The notes: a model not told the origin generated them from the sequence alone. 64,000 bases of DNA from Leguminivora glycinivorella (GCF_023078275.1 NC_062975.1:18461641-18525640); one strand, 5' to 3'. Shown: positions 1 through 11,724, numbered from the stretch's first letter. Program-made: numbers and translations.

Positions 1-118
1 TGTCAAAACTGAGGTTCAATAGTTTTAAGCTTGTGTCGAGAGATGGCAGTCTATGCACTGTGATTACACTTACTTTGACAGTAACTCTCTATAATACTCG
101 ATCCTCTTTGGTTTTAAG
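1..118 (+). repeat. Dispersed repeat A, partial copy
   Basis: This segment recurs in inverted orientation at 2431-2552 and again around 59551-60046, with long stretches of near-identity such as AGCTTGTGTCGAGAGATGGC and CTCTCTATAATACTCGATCC. It is cut off by the left edge of the window. No coding capacity is seen. The family is unnamed; copy 3 suggests a full element of roughly 550 bp without later insertions. Confidence 0.8.
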
Positions 119-867
119 AGACGCTACCTACCTACTGAAAGATTGATGTCACATAATAAATATTTTCCAACATTCTGAAGCGCTCGACTACTATATATAA
201 GCTACGAGAACATGATGCTAGGCCGGTTTACTTCGGGTTTGGGAATCGTTAAATCAGTTTTATTTAACCTTTTGACGAATTTTTATCTTCTAAGGTTTTC
301 CTAATTTACAATATTTGGCTACTTGTTTCTTTTCTTTTTTTGGCATTACGGCTCAATATACGTTGTTCGTTAATACACCGTAATTTTTGTATTAATTTAG
401 GTTAACCACAATTAATTTATCTTTAAAACTATTTTCTTAATTTTTACCAACATTGAGTTATCAAAAAAAAAGTTTGTTAATGATTGGAAAAGTACTTCCT
501 AATGTTATTAATTTTGCAATAATTAACCTGTCAGATACTTGACACTAACTTTTAGGATACCTAGGTGATCTTAACGTTCTGTCACATGTATTTTTCTCAA
601 ATTTTGCCATGAGATGTTGTCATGACGTGTCAAATTAGGTCGGGAAGTATATGATATGTGGTGTGCTGAGTGAGGATGATACATGTGTAATGGAATTTTA
701 TAGTACATACATACCTAAGCCTGCAATGCTCCCGTCATTTGTTTCTAAACGTCAAATTCTGAGACAACGCCACAGAACATCATCATTAAAAAAACCGGCC
801 AAGTGCGAGTTGGACTCGTCCACCGAGTTCCGTATCCATACAAAATTTCAATATATAACTATAAAAA
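119..867. other. AT-rich intergenic stretch
   Basis: No supported gene. The short ORF at 651-899 runs through repeat sequence and has no recognisable domain. Bases 789-840 contain AAACCGGCCAAGTGCGAGTT, the start of a common lepidopteran dispersed repeat, truncated here after about 50 bases. The rest is unassigned AT-rich DNA. Confidence 0.5.
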
Positions 868-1051
868 CTAGCTTTTTCCCTCGGCTTCGCTCGCGTTAGA
901 AAGAAACAAAAAGTAGCCTACTTATGTCACTTTCCATCCCGTCAACTATCTCCACTTAAAAAAACACGTCAATTCGTCGCTCCGATTTGCCGTGAAAGAC
1001 GGACAAACAAACAGACACACACACTTTCCCATTTATAATATTAGTATGGAT
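868..1051 (+). mobile_element. RTE-like non-LTR retrotransposon 3' tail, copy 1
   Basis: It begins ACTAGCTTTTTCCC, contains CGGCTTCGCTCGCGTTAGAA, CGTCAATTCGTCGCTCCG and GCCGTGAAAGACGGACAAAC, and ends TTTATAATATTAGTATGGAT. The same ~180-bp module occurs at 35395-35576 and 58478-58647. From general knowledge, this module is dispersed in many lepidopteran genomes and resembles the 3' end of RTE-type elements; the family assignment is inference. It is non-coding here. Confidence 0.75.
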
Positions 1052-1150
1052 AATGTCTAGAAGTAAAGGTACTAATGAGCATTATTGTGTATAGCGCCAT
1101 CTCTTGGTTTTTAATTAATTTGCGCGACCTGTATCGTATGTTCAATGTTG

Positions 1151-1440
1151 GTTTTTAACCCACGACGCAAGAACGAAGGGGTGTTATAAGTTTGACGTGT
1201 CTGTCTGTCTGTCTGTCCGTCTGTCTGTCTGTCTGTCTGTTTGTCTGTTTGTCTGTCTGTGTGTGTGTCTGTCTGTGGCATCGTAGCTCCCGAACGGATG
1301 AACCGATTTCGATTTAGTTTTTTTTGTTTGAAAGCTGAGTTAGTCGCGAGTGTTCTTAGCCATGTTTCATAAAAATCTGTCCACTATGTCGCTGTCGAGT
1401 GTCGGGGGTTTTTTCAAAATTTTAATTTTGTGGTTATTCA
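1151..1440 (+). repeat. TCTG-microsatellite dispersed repeat B, copy 1
   Basis: A conserved left part (CCACGACGCAAGAACGAAGG) is followed by a (TCTG)n tract at 1199-1276. A conserved right part includes ATCGTAGCTCCCGAACGGAT, TTAGCCATGTTTCAT and AATTTTGTGGTTATTC. Copies are at 17011-17320 (reverse) and 59582-59740 (right part only). Short ORFs across it are not conserved between copies. Confidence 0.8.
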
Positions 1441-2430
1441 GGGATAATTCAAATAATCTATTCTTGTTTATATTTTTTTTACGCGTTAATGCAAAACGTG
1501 CAGATTTTATTTCAAAGTCCAAATATTTCAATGACTAAATTTCAAAATCTTACATCAAAAAGAAGAAAAATACTAAAGGTCAATATACAAACAATTGCTC
1601 ACTCGCTCCGTTTAAGCACTTCTGTCAGCCTTTCTAAGGCAGTTCAGGTCGCGTTCCTGTTTCCTATAAAACCGTGGAAAACATAGATTTTGAACAAGCC
1701 AGTGTAACATGAGACCAGGCCCTATACAGGTTGTCGTTTTTATAACCGGCATTATTTCATTGATATGATGGGTTGACTATTTAAAAATACCGTTTTCATT
1801 CTGTCTCAAATCACTTAATCGCATGTGTACATGCCGCTGCACAAAGCATAATATATTATGTAAGGCGCAGGGCGAGTTGATCGACCGTTTCTGGTGTCCA
1901 TTATTTATGAAAATTTAGCGTCTAATTAAGCTACCCTTTTTTATTGTTTCGGGTTTTTGTATTAGCTATAAGAGATGACTTATTTAAATATTATACGTTA
2001 TGAAAATTACAACCTGTAGAACGTGTTGGCTGTATACAGCAACTGCAAGTTGAAACTTAGGCCACTATTATCAAGCCTTTGGAATAGTAACTATAAGGTG
2101 GGTTCCCACCCCCAACATTAAAGGAAAGTTCCTTCGTTCCAACCCAAATGTAGCAACTCACGTAGTTTCCCTTTAACTTGCGATGTTTAGTTTAAGACTC
2201 AAGGTAAGTTTAGTCCGGACAATAAAAAGGCAAGGCCCGTGCGTGACCGTTCCATGCAAATTACACTTCCATCCATTTCATACAATAAAACGAAATGAGC
2301 CCTTTTAACGCAACACGAGAAATCGATAAAAATACAAGCGCGCTCTTTGTTGCTTAAGTGCAGAAAATGTAGGGTCTGTGGTTATAAATAAGTATAGTTT
2401 ACGTATATTATACACATTGTCTTAAGTACT
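1441..2430. other. Intergenic, no feature recognised
   Basis: AT-rich sequence without supported genes. The overlapping ORF at 1489-1686 starts inside repeat B and shows no domain. Nothing in this stretch was found repeated elsewhere in the window. Confidence 0.4.
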
Positions 2431-3000
2431 ACCAAAGAGGATCGAGTATTATAGAGAGTTACTGTCAAAGTAAAATGTGTAATCACAGTGCATAGACTGC
2501 CATCTCTCGACACAAGCTTAAAACTTTTAAACATCAATTTTTGACAATTTGGACCATATTCTTAGCTTCATACATACATACACATACATACATACAATCA
2601 CGACTGTATCCCATGAAGGGGTAGGCAGAGCACATGAAACTACTCAAGTTTCAGTGTCACTCTTGGCAAATAAGGCGTCGATAGAAAACGAAAGTGTGAC
2701 ATTGCAGTGACAGGTTGCCAGCCTCTCGCCTACGCCACACTTTAACCCATATCCCACAGTCGCCTTCTACGACACCCACGGGAAGAAAGGGGGTGGTGAA
2801 ATTCTTAACCCGTCACCACACAGGCTAGGTCTTAGCTTCATATGTGTTAAAATGTCGTATATTAATATAAGCGCCATCTAGCCGAGCGTCCCCCAAAGGT
2901 ATAACGCCATCTAGGCCACCGTACATTTTTCTATAGGTATAGTTCTGAGGTACGTTTTTTTCTAAGACTGTAGCTGTCTATACCGAGAGTTACATATGTC
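2431..3000 (-). repeat. Dispersed repeat A, copy 2, interrupted
   Basis: The left part (2431-2572) is the reverse complement of 1-118 plus extra sequence. The right part (2830-3000) contains GCGCCATCTAGC and the GGTACGTTTTTTTCTAAGAC block, also found in reverse at 59363-59550. The two parts are separated by the retroposed fragment at 2573-2829. Joined across that insertion, they match the arrangement at 59363 onward. Confidence 0.8.
2573..2829 (-). mobile_element. Retroposed short element C with 13-bp target duplication
   Basis: The insert is bounded by identical 13-bp direct repeats TCTTAGCTTCATA at 2560-2572 and 2830-2842. It starts with a (CATA)n tract, which is the 3' microsatellite tail if the element reads on the minus strand. 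Its body includes GGGGTAGGCAGAGCACATGA, TGACATTGCAGTGACAGGTT and CCACGGGAAGAAAGGGGGTG. Other copies are at 12921-13060, 27385-27527, 51694-51797 and 60521-60666. The structure is that of a target-primed reverse-transcription insertion; LINE tail or SINE is undecided. Confidence 0.88.
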
Positions 3001-3474
3001 TTTGGTGCTACCTGCCTACTTCTAAAAGAGGTATGGTAATATTAATCTAAATAACTCATAGGTGTGACCAAATAAGTAAAATCTACTCGTAAATTCTTAG
3101 ACCCACAGAATTAGACTGAAGTTGTTACTTGCCTGTGATTTTAAATATGTTTCAGGCCCGTTTCATAGTTTTTGTATTGTTGCAATACCACGTAACGTTG
3201 AATATCACGTAACGAGGCATTTTCTATTGTTTTCGTTTACTTCAACTTACAAAGATTGACGCCTGAAAGCTGCAAGCTGCGATTAAAGATGGACAACTCA
3301 GTAGATTTTACTGAGTTCATTTGACACGCTAATAAAATTGGATACCATTGCTTGATCTATGGAATATTATGACATCTGTGCTTAGACCTTTCCGTGTCAA
3401 TCGCCAAAATTGATGCAATACCGGGTAGTGTCATCAAATCAGCTTATTAAACTGAGTAGGTATTAAATATTTTT

Positions 3475-3815
3475 TCTACCCTCGAACTGTTATTCGTCAT
3501 TTACAGGGTAGTGCAAAGATCTTTAACGAAAAAACTGAAAAAGCATTGTTTGGCTCTGTAACCATGGCAACGCATTGTTATAACGATACTGCGCGCGTGC
3601 GCGGCTGCGCTGACAGTGCAAACCTTTGCGTCAAAATACAGGAAACAGTGTGAATTTCACGAAAGTTATTCTAGAAAACTATTAAAAACTAAGTGCATGG
3701 TCGTAAAAAAGTATTGTATGCAACGGTGTTTCATTGATCCAAAAAATACTCGTGGCGACTTTTTTGACCTCCTTTAAACGCCTGTTGCATAAAATACTAT
3801 TGATGGACACCGTAT
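3475..3815 (+). repeat. Dispersed repeat D, copy 1
   Basis: It shares GTTATTCGTCATTTACAG, CAAAATACAGGAAA, TTTCACGAAAGTTA and CTAGAAAACTATTAAAAA with 47917-48390 in the same orientation. The central part differs: here it holds CTGCGCGCGTGCGCGGCTGC, while the second copy has a GC-rich palindrome. No coding potential is recognised. Confidence 0.7.
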
Positions 3816-4971
3816 ATAAGAAACAATGAAAACATACTGCCAAGGGAATCATTTTGTATTTGAACCTAATCAAAAGTAATAAAATTCAACTAAGTAAAAA
3901 CTGTTAATAGACAGCGAAGTATAAAAAAATACGTCGGTTCTTTAACAAATCAACTCAAACTTATATCCATAGACAATTACATAAGGACATATATATATAT
4001 GTCGGAGAATGACCAAAATGTGGTTTAAGATACGTTTTATGACGCTATATTTGACAAATAAAGCAAACAAGGGTTTTACAACTTTGTACAACCTGGCTGG
4101 TATTCGACTGAGTTCTGCCAAAACGTCACAGAGGACACTACTGTCTAAAATAATAGAATCGAAAAACAGATGATGAACAGATGATTAGAGGCTGCCAATC
4201 GAGCTGCAGGGGAAATGGTTGAGGAGTGCCGGCGTTGTTGGAGATTCTTCGGTCTAATCCGGCAGTTTGCTCGAAATAATAGGCGGGATGTAATCTATAA
4301 CGCAATTTAATGTGTAATCGATTTTGTGAAGTAAATTCTGTGAAATGGACATGGTATTTCATTGAAAAGCTCTCATAAACAACTATAACGGGTCCTGACA
4401 ACGGTTCTGGTATGATACGCCCACGATCCGACATATAGATATATGAACTTAGGAGTGATGCTAATTCACTGGTATCAATAATTTATCTCTTTGATTGACG
4501 CAAAGTTCACATAGTCTTGTCCGTACTTACACAGTAGAAAGCGTTCAACCGACATCGTATAAATATGTCTCATCCATATCAGTATCGTTGCTTAGTTATA
4601 TCCAACTGTATTTAACAGCAGATGAAAATAAATGTTAACCTTAGGCTTAACTCCAAGTTTACCCCAAGTAGCAATAAAAACCTACCATCAAACAAGCTTC
4701 AACCGGTTCCAAAGGGCCCTTGCGCCAACAAACGTCGGCAATAAAGGGTTGTCCCGCGAGCGCTGGACATACGGCCATAATACAATTACCCTGCCGCGTT
4801 TTATGGAGTCGTGTGGACGAATGTTGTGCAAGTGCGATGTTCGTAGTAGATTTTGTGGAGTAAATTCTGGGAGCATTAAATTTAAGTGTGAAAAGTGTGA
4901 AACCTAATGATATTATACACAGGTGTGGCTTTTATAACCGGCGAAAAATTTACATAAACCATAGATTTAAT
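3816..4971. other. Intergenic, short unassigned ORFs
   Basis: ORFs at 4138-4434 (minus, 98 codons) and 4632-4907 (plus, 91 codons) show no recognisable domain. The two areas share only a short match (TTTTGTGAAGTAAATTCTG against TTTTGTGGAGTAAATTCTG). I do not call genes here. Confidence 0.4.
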
Positions 4972-5784
4972 ATAAGAATATCATACCGTCCCATACATTA
5001 AAATGCGACCGCCTAAAAACGCGCATACCCCTTTACGACCGAGAAAATTATTTTCTAAAATCTCATAAAAAATGCATGTGAACAGTTTTCAATGGTCGTC
5101 AAATACTCGTAAAAAATAATATAAAAAATTGTATTGCCTTTAATAAATAAAAAAATCGCATGCAGGAAAGTGACGTTCAGGACCTATATGTAAATGCACA
5201 AAAGTGCAAATTCGGAAGGACACGTAAAAAATGACTAAATATCTTATTTTACATAATAAAACTTTTTTTTATAATCATCTATTATTCGTTTTTACATAAT
5301 ACAACGTTTAAAAAACTATAAAAAAACAATTGACGAAAAAAATCTCATTCCAACTATCACTTACTTCGTATGTAAATCTTTCAAACATTTATTTTTGCGT
5401 GTAATGCAAAGGTACACGTTGCTGCAACGTTGATGCAACGTGTATTAGTTCGACTGGATCAGGATTCGAATGGGGAATGCAGGTTTTGGGGGATTTCATA
5501 TCGTCAAATTTAGGAAAATGATTAATAACTATCAAATATGATAGATGCAAAGGGCTGGCGAGCTCTGACACTTTCTGGGCCTCACAGGTGTTTTACCATG
5601 TGAAACGTCATTCGAACATGCTTCTTTATTCACTACGCCGTTTTCTTGGTGCTTTAATGAGCATTGCAAAGATTTCCAAGCGGAAATCTAGTATAAGTAA
5701 GTACTTTGCGTCTAGGGAGGCCCATGGCGTCGCAAACAATTTTGTACGTATGCCCTCCATGCATTCACCAAAGCTAAATCATTA

Positions 5785-6009
5785 TCATTGCGTCTCAGAA
5801 ACAATTGACGGATCGTGTATTTTTAAATCAGTTAAAGTATTTGAAGACGAAGGTTCAAAAAACAGCTGGTCAACCTCCAAACTTTCGTTGTCACGCCATT
5901 CAAAAAGGTAATAAGTTGATTCTTCAAGGCCCTCGTCAAAATCCTTAGTAGCTGATATTTCACCATTGCACAAAATTTCAAGGATTTGTTCATCACTTAA
6001 TGGACGCCC
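5785..6009 (-). pseudogene. Acidic ORF fragment inside the 4972-6750 transposon
   Basis: The minus-strand ORF (5785-5973) can be read upstream without a stop to about 6009, giving a segment containing PLSDEQILEILCNG followed by many Asp/Glu residues (EWRDNESLEVDQ). An acidic N-terminal stretch of this kind is common in PiggyBac-like transposases, but nothing downstream resembles a catalytic domain. It is probably the remnant of the element's own gene. The function assignment is tentative. Confidence 0.3.
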
Positions 6010-6536
6010 TATAGAATATAAATATTGAATTACAAACCGAAATTTGTAATTAACCGCGAAAATATTTGATTATTTGTTCGAAATTCATTTTACGCCCAAA
6101 GGCCGAATGCACATAAACGTGCAGATATTTATGGCAAACGGATTACGGGCTACGACCGAACCTACAAATTCGTGCATTTCTTTTTTACGATCTTATTAAT
6201 AACACGAAATCACTTAATTTTAGTCTTAATTCATAATTAATAAAACCACTAGCTCTTTAACAGTAAAAATCATGCATTAAATAAAAGGTTTGTCACCAAA
6301 AATATACGAAATTATGAACTTACGTGGATCACTACTCTCACCAAAATACCGCGCCATCTTCAAACATGTCCTGCGACCGACTGACCCGGCCAACCTAAGG
6401 TATTTACTATTATTACGTGTTGCTAGTGTCTGCAGATTCGATCGGTATAGGTTTGAGCCCGAAAATACAATTTACTTTCTGTCAAGATTTTTTTTAAATA
6501 ATTTGCAGGATTATATCAAACCGGTCGGAAAGGGAT

Positions 6537-6689
6537 ACACTACACCACACATAGATGGCGCCACAAAAAATGTCTTGTTGTAGATGGCGTTTAGTGTCAC
6601 TTTTGACATATATTTATTGCTCGAAAGTGACACTTAACGCCAATCTACAAACAATCGATGGCAACAAGGCATTTTTTTGTGGTGTAGAG
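6537..6689. mobile_element. Palindromic MITE
   Basis: The arms are near-complementary over most of the element: TACACTACACCACA at the left end against TGTGGTGTAGAGTA at the right, and TGGCGTTTAGTGTCAC against GTGACACTTAACGCCA near the centre, with a loop around 6601-6627. It has no coding capacity. This is a fold-back structure typical of non-autonomous DNA elements. Confidence 0.75.
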
Positions 6690-6750
6690 TATGCGCGTTC
6701 TTATTAGGCGGTCGCATTTTAATATATGGGGTGGTATGATCTTTTTATAA

Positions 6751-7824
6751 GCCTAAACTGTACAGGCATTTGTTTTTTGATGAACAGCGCGTGTTAATTT
6801 GATACCCGATTAAGTAAAAGATTCCACAAGTGCAGTGAGTAGTCCGAAAAATGGAATCTTGAACGTTTCGCGGGTTTCAAGGCACGAAGGTTAAACAAAT
6901 GTTGCCACCGAGTGACAAAACAACATTCTTCACCACACTAATTTGAAGAAAATACTTACTGTGAAACAACAAAGTTAATCAAATTATTTATTTAAATATA
7001 CATGTCAATTCTACCAGCCAACTAATGACACCAGGTTAAAATTAGTATGAAATTCATTGGCACTCTTGTGGATAATACTTTCTCATCAGTTTTGGAAGAA
7101 TCAAGAGAACCTTGGTGAACAAGTTGGTGTTATGAAAATATACTTAGCTCTTCAAACTCTTTTGAAATTATTATTACGTATTCGCAAAAAGTTTGACCTA
7201 GTTGCGATATTAAAACGATCTTGCATGCACGTAACAGAATTTAACAAAACTTAGCTTCTGTAGCCTGAATATCTTGCCAACGTCACAGCAGTTTATTTCG
7301 ACTTCGTCTTTTGTAGCTAGCTGTCCCTATCGCTCTTCTGTAGTTGCGGCAGAGCCTGAAAGCGTTTCGATCGCAACGTCGCACCAACGATTGTCACTTC
7401 GGCTAGGCTACGTCCTTTTAAAACTTTTTCTAGAAACTCGTTGGCAGCCACAGACTACATACACAACACTACATTATGAAGCTTTTATAAGGAGCCCGTG
7501 TTCTTCAGACTTAGGTAACATTCCACGATCAGCGCAGCGCCACTGAGTTCATCTTACACACGTTAATTATTCAAAAATCACACGAATGCTGGTTAGAAAC
7601 GTTCACAAAACTGGATCAACCGGTCGCGTTCCCATATTAAATTACTTCTTATTCTCTGCAGAATTACTGTTGACAGAGCAGTCATGGTCATTTTGAATGA
7701 CGAACGACAAGTCTCCCCATAGCATGCTCTCCACGTGGCGTCACATGAGCGAAATATTTGAGTATACTCAGAATCGGTCCGTCGACGGTCCGTCCCGTTC
7801 TAGTGTGAGTCATGCTTAATGTAA
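6751..7824. other. Intergenic stretch
   Basis: No supported gene. Bases 7300-7420 contain AGCTGTCCCTATCGCTCTTC and GGCTAGGCTACG, weakly like the CGTAGCCGAATGG MITE family found elsewhere in the window, but inverted ends could not be defined. The remainder is unassigned. Confidence 0.35.
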
Positions 7825-8073
7825 CACTGAGAGAAAATACAACCAGTTTTCATGTTTGTTCAACAAGTTTTTTGGTTAAAATAGCGCCTACGTGCTCTTT
7901 GGTTCAAACAACAAGCTACTTGTCATTTGAATAGGCAATATATTTGAATCAACAAATCGATTTTATAAAAACAACCTGACACATATTGTTTATAACATAT
8001 GTTTGGCTGATTCAAACGGATAAACCGCAACAAATCGAACTTGTTAAATTCACAATGCAAATTTCTCTCAGTG
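7825..8073 (+). mobile_element. 249-bp MITE with CACTGAGAGAAA ends, copy 1
   Basis: It starts CACTGAGAGAAAATAC and ends TTTCTCTCAGTG. A second copy of exactly the same length lies in reverse orientation at 15144-15392, and the two are near-identical, including CAAACAACAAGCTACTTGTC. It encodes nothing. Copy 2 is flanked by TA on both sides, which would fit a Tc1/mariner-type target; copy 1 is flanked by AA. Confidence 0.85.
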
Positions 8074-8739
8074 AAATGACATCTAAATTCGAATGTAGGT
8101 ACCTAATGTAATGTGTTTTATTTAAATTGAATTTAATATCTATTTCATTAATGAACTTTTTCACTTCACTGTACTTGATATTGTATATTGCATTAACATG
8201 ACGATCCTAAGAAATACAAAACTAATTAGCACGTAAGGTTTAACTGTAAGTGTTAATTTGATGCGATAAATTGAAATTCATACTAAATGACTACGCGAGA
8301 ACGTAATTAGGTATATTATGTGAATGCTCTAGTAGTTGAGATAGTCTATGTTGGTAAGCATAACGATATCAGCGAAGTGCGAAGTTACATTGTGTTGTTC
8401 TTGCAATTACCTTCGCTAATTCCTTTTCCTTATTACGTTCATTAGAGCGACTTGGAGTGTTCGCAAACAGTTTAGTTGACAGGTTAACAACGCTTTCAGC
8501 CATGATGCTTTGTAGATTGTAGATATGGAGAATTGTTGAAATTAGGTGCGATTTAGAAGCAAACTAAACATAATATCAGTAGTTTTTTTTTGTTGATCTG
8601 ATTATGTACCTAGTCTACTATATTAAGGCTAGGTTAAAGCCACAAAACCGGTGAAACTCACTCAAAGCCATTGTGCTGTCCCTGTCACAAATTGTTATAT
8701 AACATTTACAGCCAGGTGTGGGAGCATCATTAGGCTCAT

Positions 8740-8942
8740 TAGTTTAAAATATGAATTAGGCCTCCAAAGGTCTCATCACCTTATTATTGAGTTTTCATAT
8801 ATATATAAAATGTTAATGTTACCATTTAAACAACATTATTAGCAGAAATACGAGTATACATATATTTAATAGATGTGATGTAATCTTGTTATATTGGTGA
8901 ACAATAAAGAATATTTGTATTGTATTGTATTGTATTGTAATA
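8740..8942 (+). repeat. Possible LINE 3' end with (TATTG)n tail
   Basis: GGTGAACAATAAAGAATATT is followed by five TATTG units at about 8916-8939. A 3' end with a signal-like AATAAA followed by a short pentamer tail is usual for some insect non-LTR retrotransposons. No coding part is seen upstream, so the element, if real, is heavily 5'-truncated. Confidence 0.4.
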
Positions 8943-9285
8943 GATACTTCTTCCTACGCACAAAATAAATTTTTGTTATTGCGACAAACAGTCAATGTAT
9001 TTTCAGATATTCCCTCAATAATATATTACTTACATTTTGTTCAAAAAATATGTCAAAAAGTCAATCTAATACGTGCGACCCTCAAAGGCAAGACGAAGCA
9101 CAATATGTGATCGAGTTTTTGACGATGGAATCTACCGTTAATTTCCCAAGAGACATACCTGCCGCACAATAAAGAAACTATTTCATTGTTACATAGAATA
9201 ACATTGTTAAATAATTTCGATATAGCGGCATGTGGCAAACTGGCGACTGGACGGCTTCGCACGGGGAGGAAAGAAGAATGTGGGT

Positions 9286-9561
9286 AACTGGGTAAAGTAG
9301 GATATATTTAAGGGATGCCACATATCATTAAAGTTCTTATCGTAATATTTTTTACTTCATACTAGGTTGAATTTACACAAAACCATAATTTTATTTGTTC
9401 CTTGAGACCTTCTCTTCCGACCACCAAACCAAAAAAAACACGACGAGCAAATTTTGCTTATGATTAGTAAACCAAAGCAAACATCTATTATATGTTGACC
9501 TGTTGCTATTAAGTGCTACTAGAAAACGATATTCTTTTTTGTAAAAGCTTTATCAACGTTA
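9286..9561 (+). repeat. 276-bp tandem duplication, unit 1
   Basis: Unit 1 begins AACTGGGTAAAGTAGGATAT and runs to the start of the next AACTGGG at 9562. It matches unit 2 almost base for base over its whole length, with only a few differences: one short indel near the start, CCGACC against CCTACC, and CTATTATATG against CTATGTATATG. Confidence 0.93.
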
Positions 9562-9838
9562 AACTGGGTAAAGTAGGATATATTATTTAAGGGATGCCAC
9601 ATATCATTAAAGTTCTTATCGTAATATTTTTTACTTCATACTAGGTTGAATTTACACAAAACCATAATTTTATTTGTTCCTTGAGACCTTCTCTTCCTAC
9701 CACCAAACCAAAAAAAACACGACGAGCAAATTTTGCTTATGATTAGTAAACCAAAGCAAACATCTATGTATATGTTGACCTGTTGCTATTAAGTGCTACT
9801 AGAAAACGATATTCTTTTTTGTAAAAGCTTTATCAACG
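9562..9838 (+). repeat. 276-bp tandem duplication, unit 2
   Basis: Direct copy of 9286-9561, ending at GCTTTATCAACGT where the similarity stops. Only two units are present. The near-identity indicates a recent local duplication. The content is AT-rich and non-coding; the short minus-strand ORF starting at 9986 overlaps it only by chance. Confidence 0.93.
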
Positions 9839-10053
9839 TATGTATAATTATACGAATAATAGTCTTTTTGTGTTTGCCTTTGATAAAATAGTGTGAAATT
9901 GTGTAACTTCGTTGGTAGCGGCTGAAGCATAGGAGTATAGGATAGATCGAAGCTAGTTGATCACAGAAATCTGACCTGAATATCATTCTGTTGATATTTG
10001 AAATAATTCATAAATATATTTACAAGACGTTGTAGTGAAATTTTGAAATCTGC

Positions 10054-10179
10054 GGGCCGATTTTTGAGTCTCAGGCGTTCGAATTCAGAAAATTGTCACT
10101 GAAAAGAATAAGCTGGTCACCGTTTTCAACCGGTATTTTAGTGACAAAATCCCGTATGCGAGATTCAAAAATCGCCCCC
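10054..10179. mobile_element. Palindromic MITE
   Basis: GGGCCGATTTTTGAGTCTC at the left end pairs with GAGATTCAAAAATCGCCCCC at the right end. The interior also folds (GTCACTGAAAA / TTTTAGTGAC). It is about 126 bp, non-coding, with no clear target duplication. Confidence 0.75.
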
Positions 10180-10897
10180 CTGTACTCTCATTAATAGTCG
10201 AAGGAAAATCAGCAAAATATACCTAATAATTGCAGAGCCATTAGTAAATTACTGATGCCCTTCGTATTCATAAACTAGAAACATAATTTATCATAATTAC
10301 AAATTATACCTAATTTAGCAAATGATCCTCCCGGGAAACGTTATTTGCTCCAAACCGTACTAAAAGATAAGATAAAACGAAAGATATAAATAACAACATA
10401 AAGTCCTTTTTGCTATGAGATACAGTATAATTATTCCTAGTTTTTTCCTGTTTATCATGAATTTTAATTTTAACTAGATCCCCTGAGAGAGCATCAATAT
10501 TAAAAAATGTAATTTAAATGTTAAATACGTTTATTAAATTAGGTTATTTATGAAACCATTAAAGTTAACGTTTTAATGATTGTAATAAAATATTTTGTAA
10601 GTGAAAACAGGATAATTTTCGGATGATGTTACTTCATGGTCGTTTGCTATGAATTTATTTAGGTACTTAAATTCTCATGAAGTGATACCTTTATTTTAAT
10701 ACCACGTCCACAAAAAAATACATGGTTTGTCTGACCAGTAATGTTAGTCCTCAGTTGTGTATGTAGGTAAATAACAATATTTACAATAATATTGCTGCTC
10801 TAATTGACACAAGTTAAATTATCTTCCATTAAAAATATTTCAACCTGTGCTACCTATTTTAATGTAGTCAAACTACTATTATATATAAATTAAAACC

Positions 10898-11130
10898 GGT
10901 CTGGCCTAGTCGGTAGTGACCCTGCCTGCTGCGCCGCGGTCCCGGGTTCGAATCCCGGTAAGGGCATTTATTTGTGTGGTGGGCATTTATTTGTTCCTGA
11001 GTCATGGTTGTTTTCTATGTATATAAGTATTTATATCGTTGTCTGAGTACCCACAACACAAGCCTTCTTGAGCTTACTGTCGGACTCAGTCAATCTGTGT
11101 AAGAATTAATGTCCTATAATATTTTTTTAA
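10898..11130 (+). mobile_element. tRNA-derived SINE (family S1), copy 1
   Basis: The 5' part is tRNA-like, with an A-box-like TGGCCTAGTCGG and a B-box GGTTCGAATCC that forms a perfect CCGGG/CCCGG T-arm. The body contains TGAGTCATGG, TTTTCTATGTATATAAGTAT and CTTGAGCTTACTGTCGG, and the end is CAATCTGTGTAAGAAT...CCTATAATATTT. A second full copy is at 57531-57775; partial copies are listed separately. Transcription by RNA polymerase III is expected for the family. Confidence 0.88.
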
Positions 11131-11218
11131 ATATATTTTTAAAACCGAAATAAATTAAACATAAGAAAAAAAAAAGAAAAATCATAATGAGAGATAATTT
11201 CGACCTCAGCAACTGTGA

Positions 11219-11302
11219 GACCTGGGTGGCCGAGCGGAAACAGGCATCTGCCGCGATATCAGAGTACCTACTACTAGAGGCCTTGGTCACTCTTTCTTTC
11301 AT
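11219..11302 (+). mobile_element. tRNA-derived SINE head (family S2), truncated
   Basis: GGTGGCCGAGCGG resembles an A box and CAGGCATCTGCCGCGATATC a tRNA anticodon region. It then passes to CCTTGGTCACTCTTTCTTTC, the start of the tail shared with 23853-23980. The T-arm is missing or degenerate, so it is an inactive copy. Confidence 0.6.
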
Positions 11303-11724
11303 ATGTGTAATTTATTTCAGTTTCCAGTGCGCAAAGCAGTAGGTAAGTACCTGCTTTGTGTGCGTATAGATAATATATCTAATCTTTAAAGGGACATACT
11401 ATTAGATGGCCAATTGGCCATAATATTATATTATGTAAATAATGACTCACCAGGAAGCCTAGGCAACATTTCTCTTCTAGCATGTCTTTTGGCAACTCAT
11501 TCCTGTCACAAACTAGAATAACAAAACCACTCCAAAAATATTGGCTTTCTTTCAACTGAAAAGGTTCAGGTAATAAAAGGAATGCCTGAAGCTTCGTGCG
11601 TGACCACGAGAGCCCAAATTCATATTTATTTTACCTTCACTTGCTTGAAAGGGAAAGGAACCAAACCGGGTTTCCATACAAACGTCCAAAATTTACTCTC
11701 CTGTCTATGGATATTATTAGAAAT

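Larger units (their letters stand above)
4972..6750. mobile_element. Degenerate ~1.8-kb DNA transposon with terminal inverted repeats
   Basis: The left arm (4972-5030) has TTAAAATGCGACCGCCTAA and ACGCGCATAC. The right arm (6688-6750) is its imperfect reverse complement (GTATGCGCGTTC, TTAGGCGGTCGCATTTTAA, GGTATGATC). The interior carries a short acidic ORF on the minus strand near 5785-6000 but no intact transposase. The superfamily is not determined; no clear target duplication was found. The palindrome at 6537-6689 lies just inside the right arm and is probably a later insertion. Confidence 0.65.

Noticed and set aside
4138..4907. A decayed two-exon gene or a tandem repeat spanning two ORFs
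   Set aside because: The two ORFs share only about 20 similar bases and no protein similarity I can see.
10898..10970. tRNA gene
   Set aside because: The same head and the same ~160-bp tail recur at 57531, so it is a SINE.
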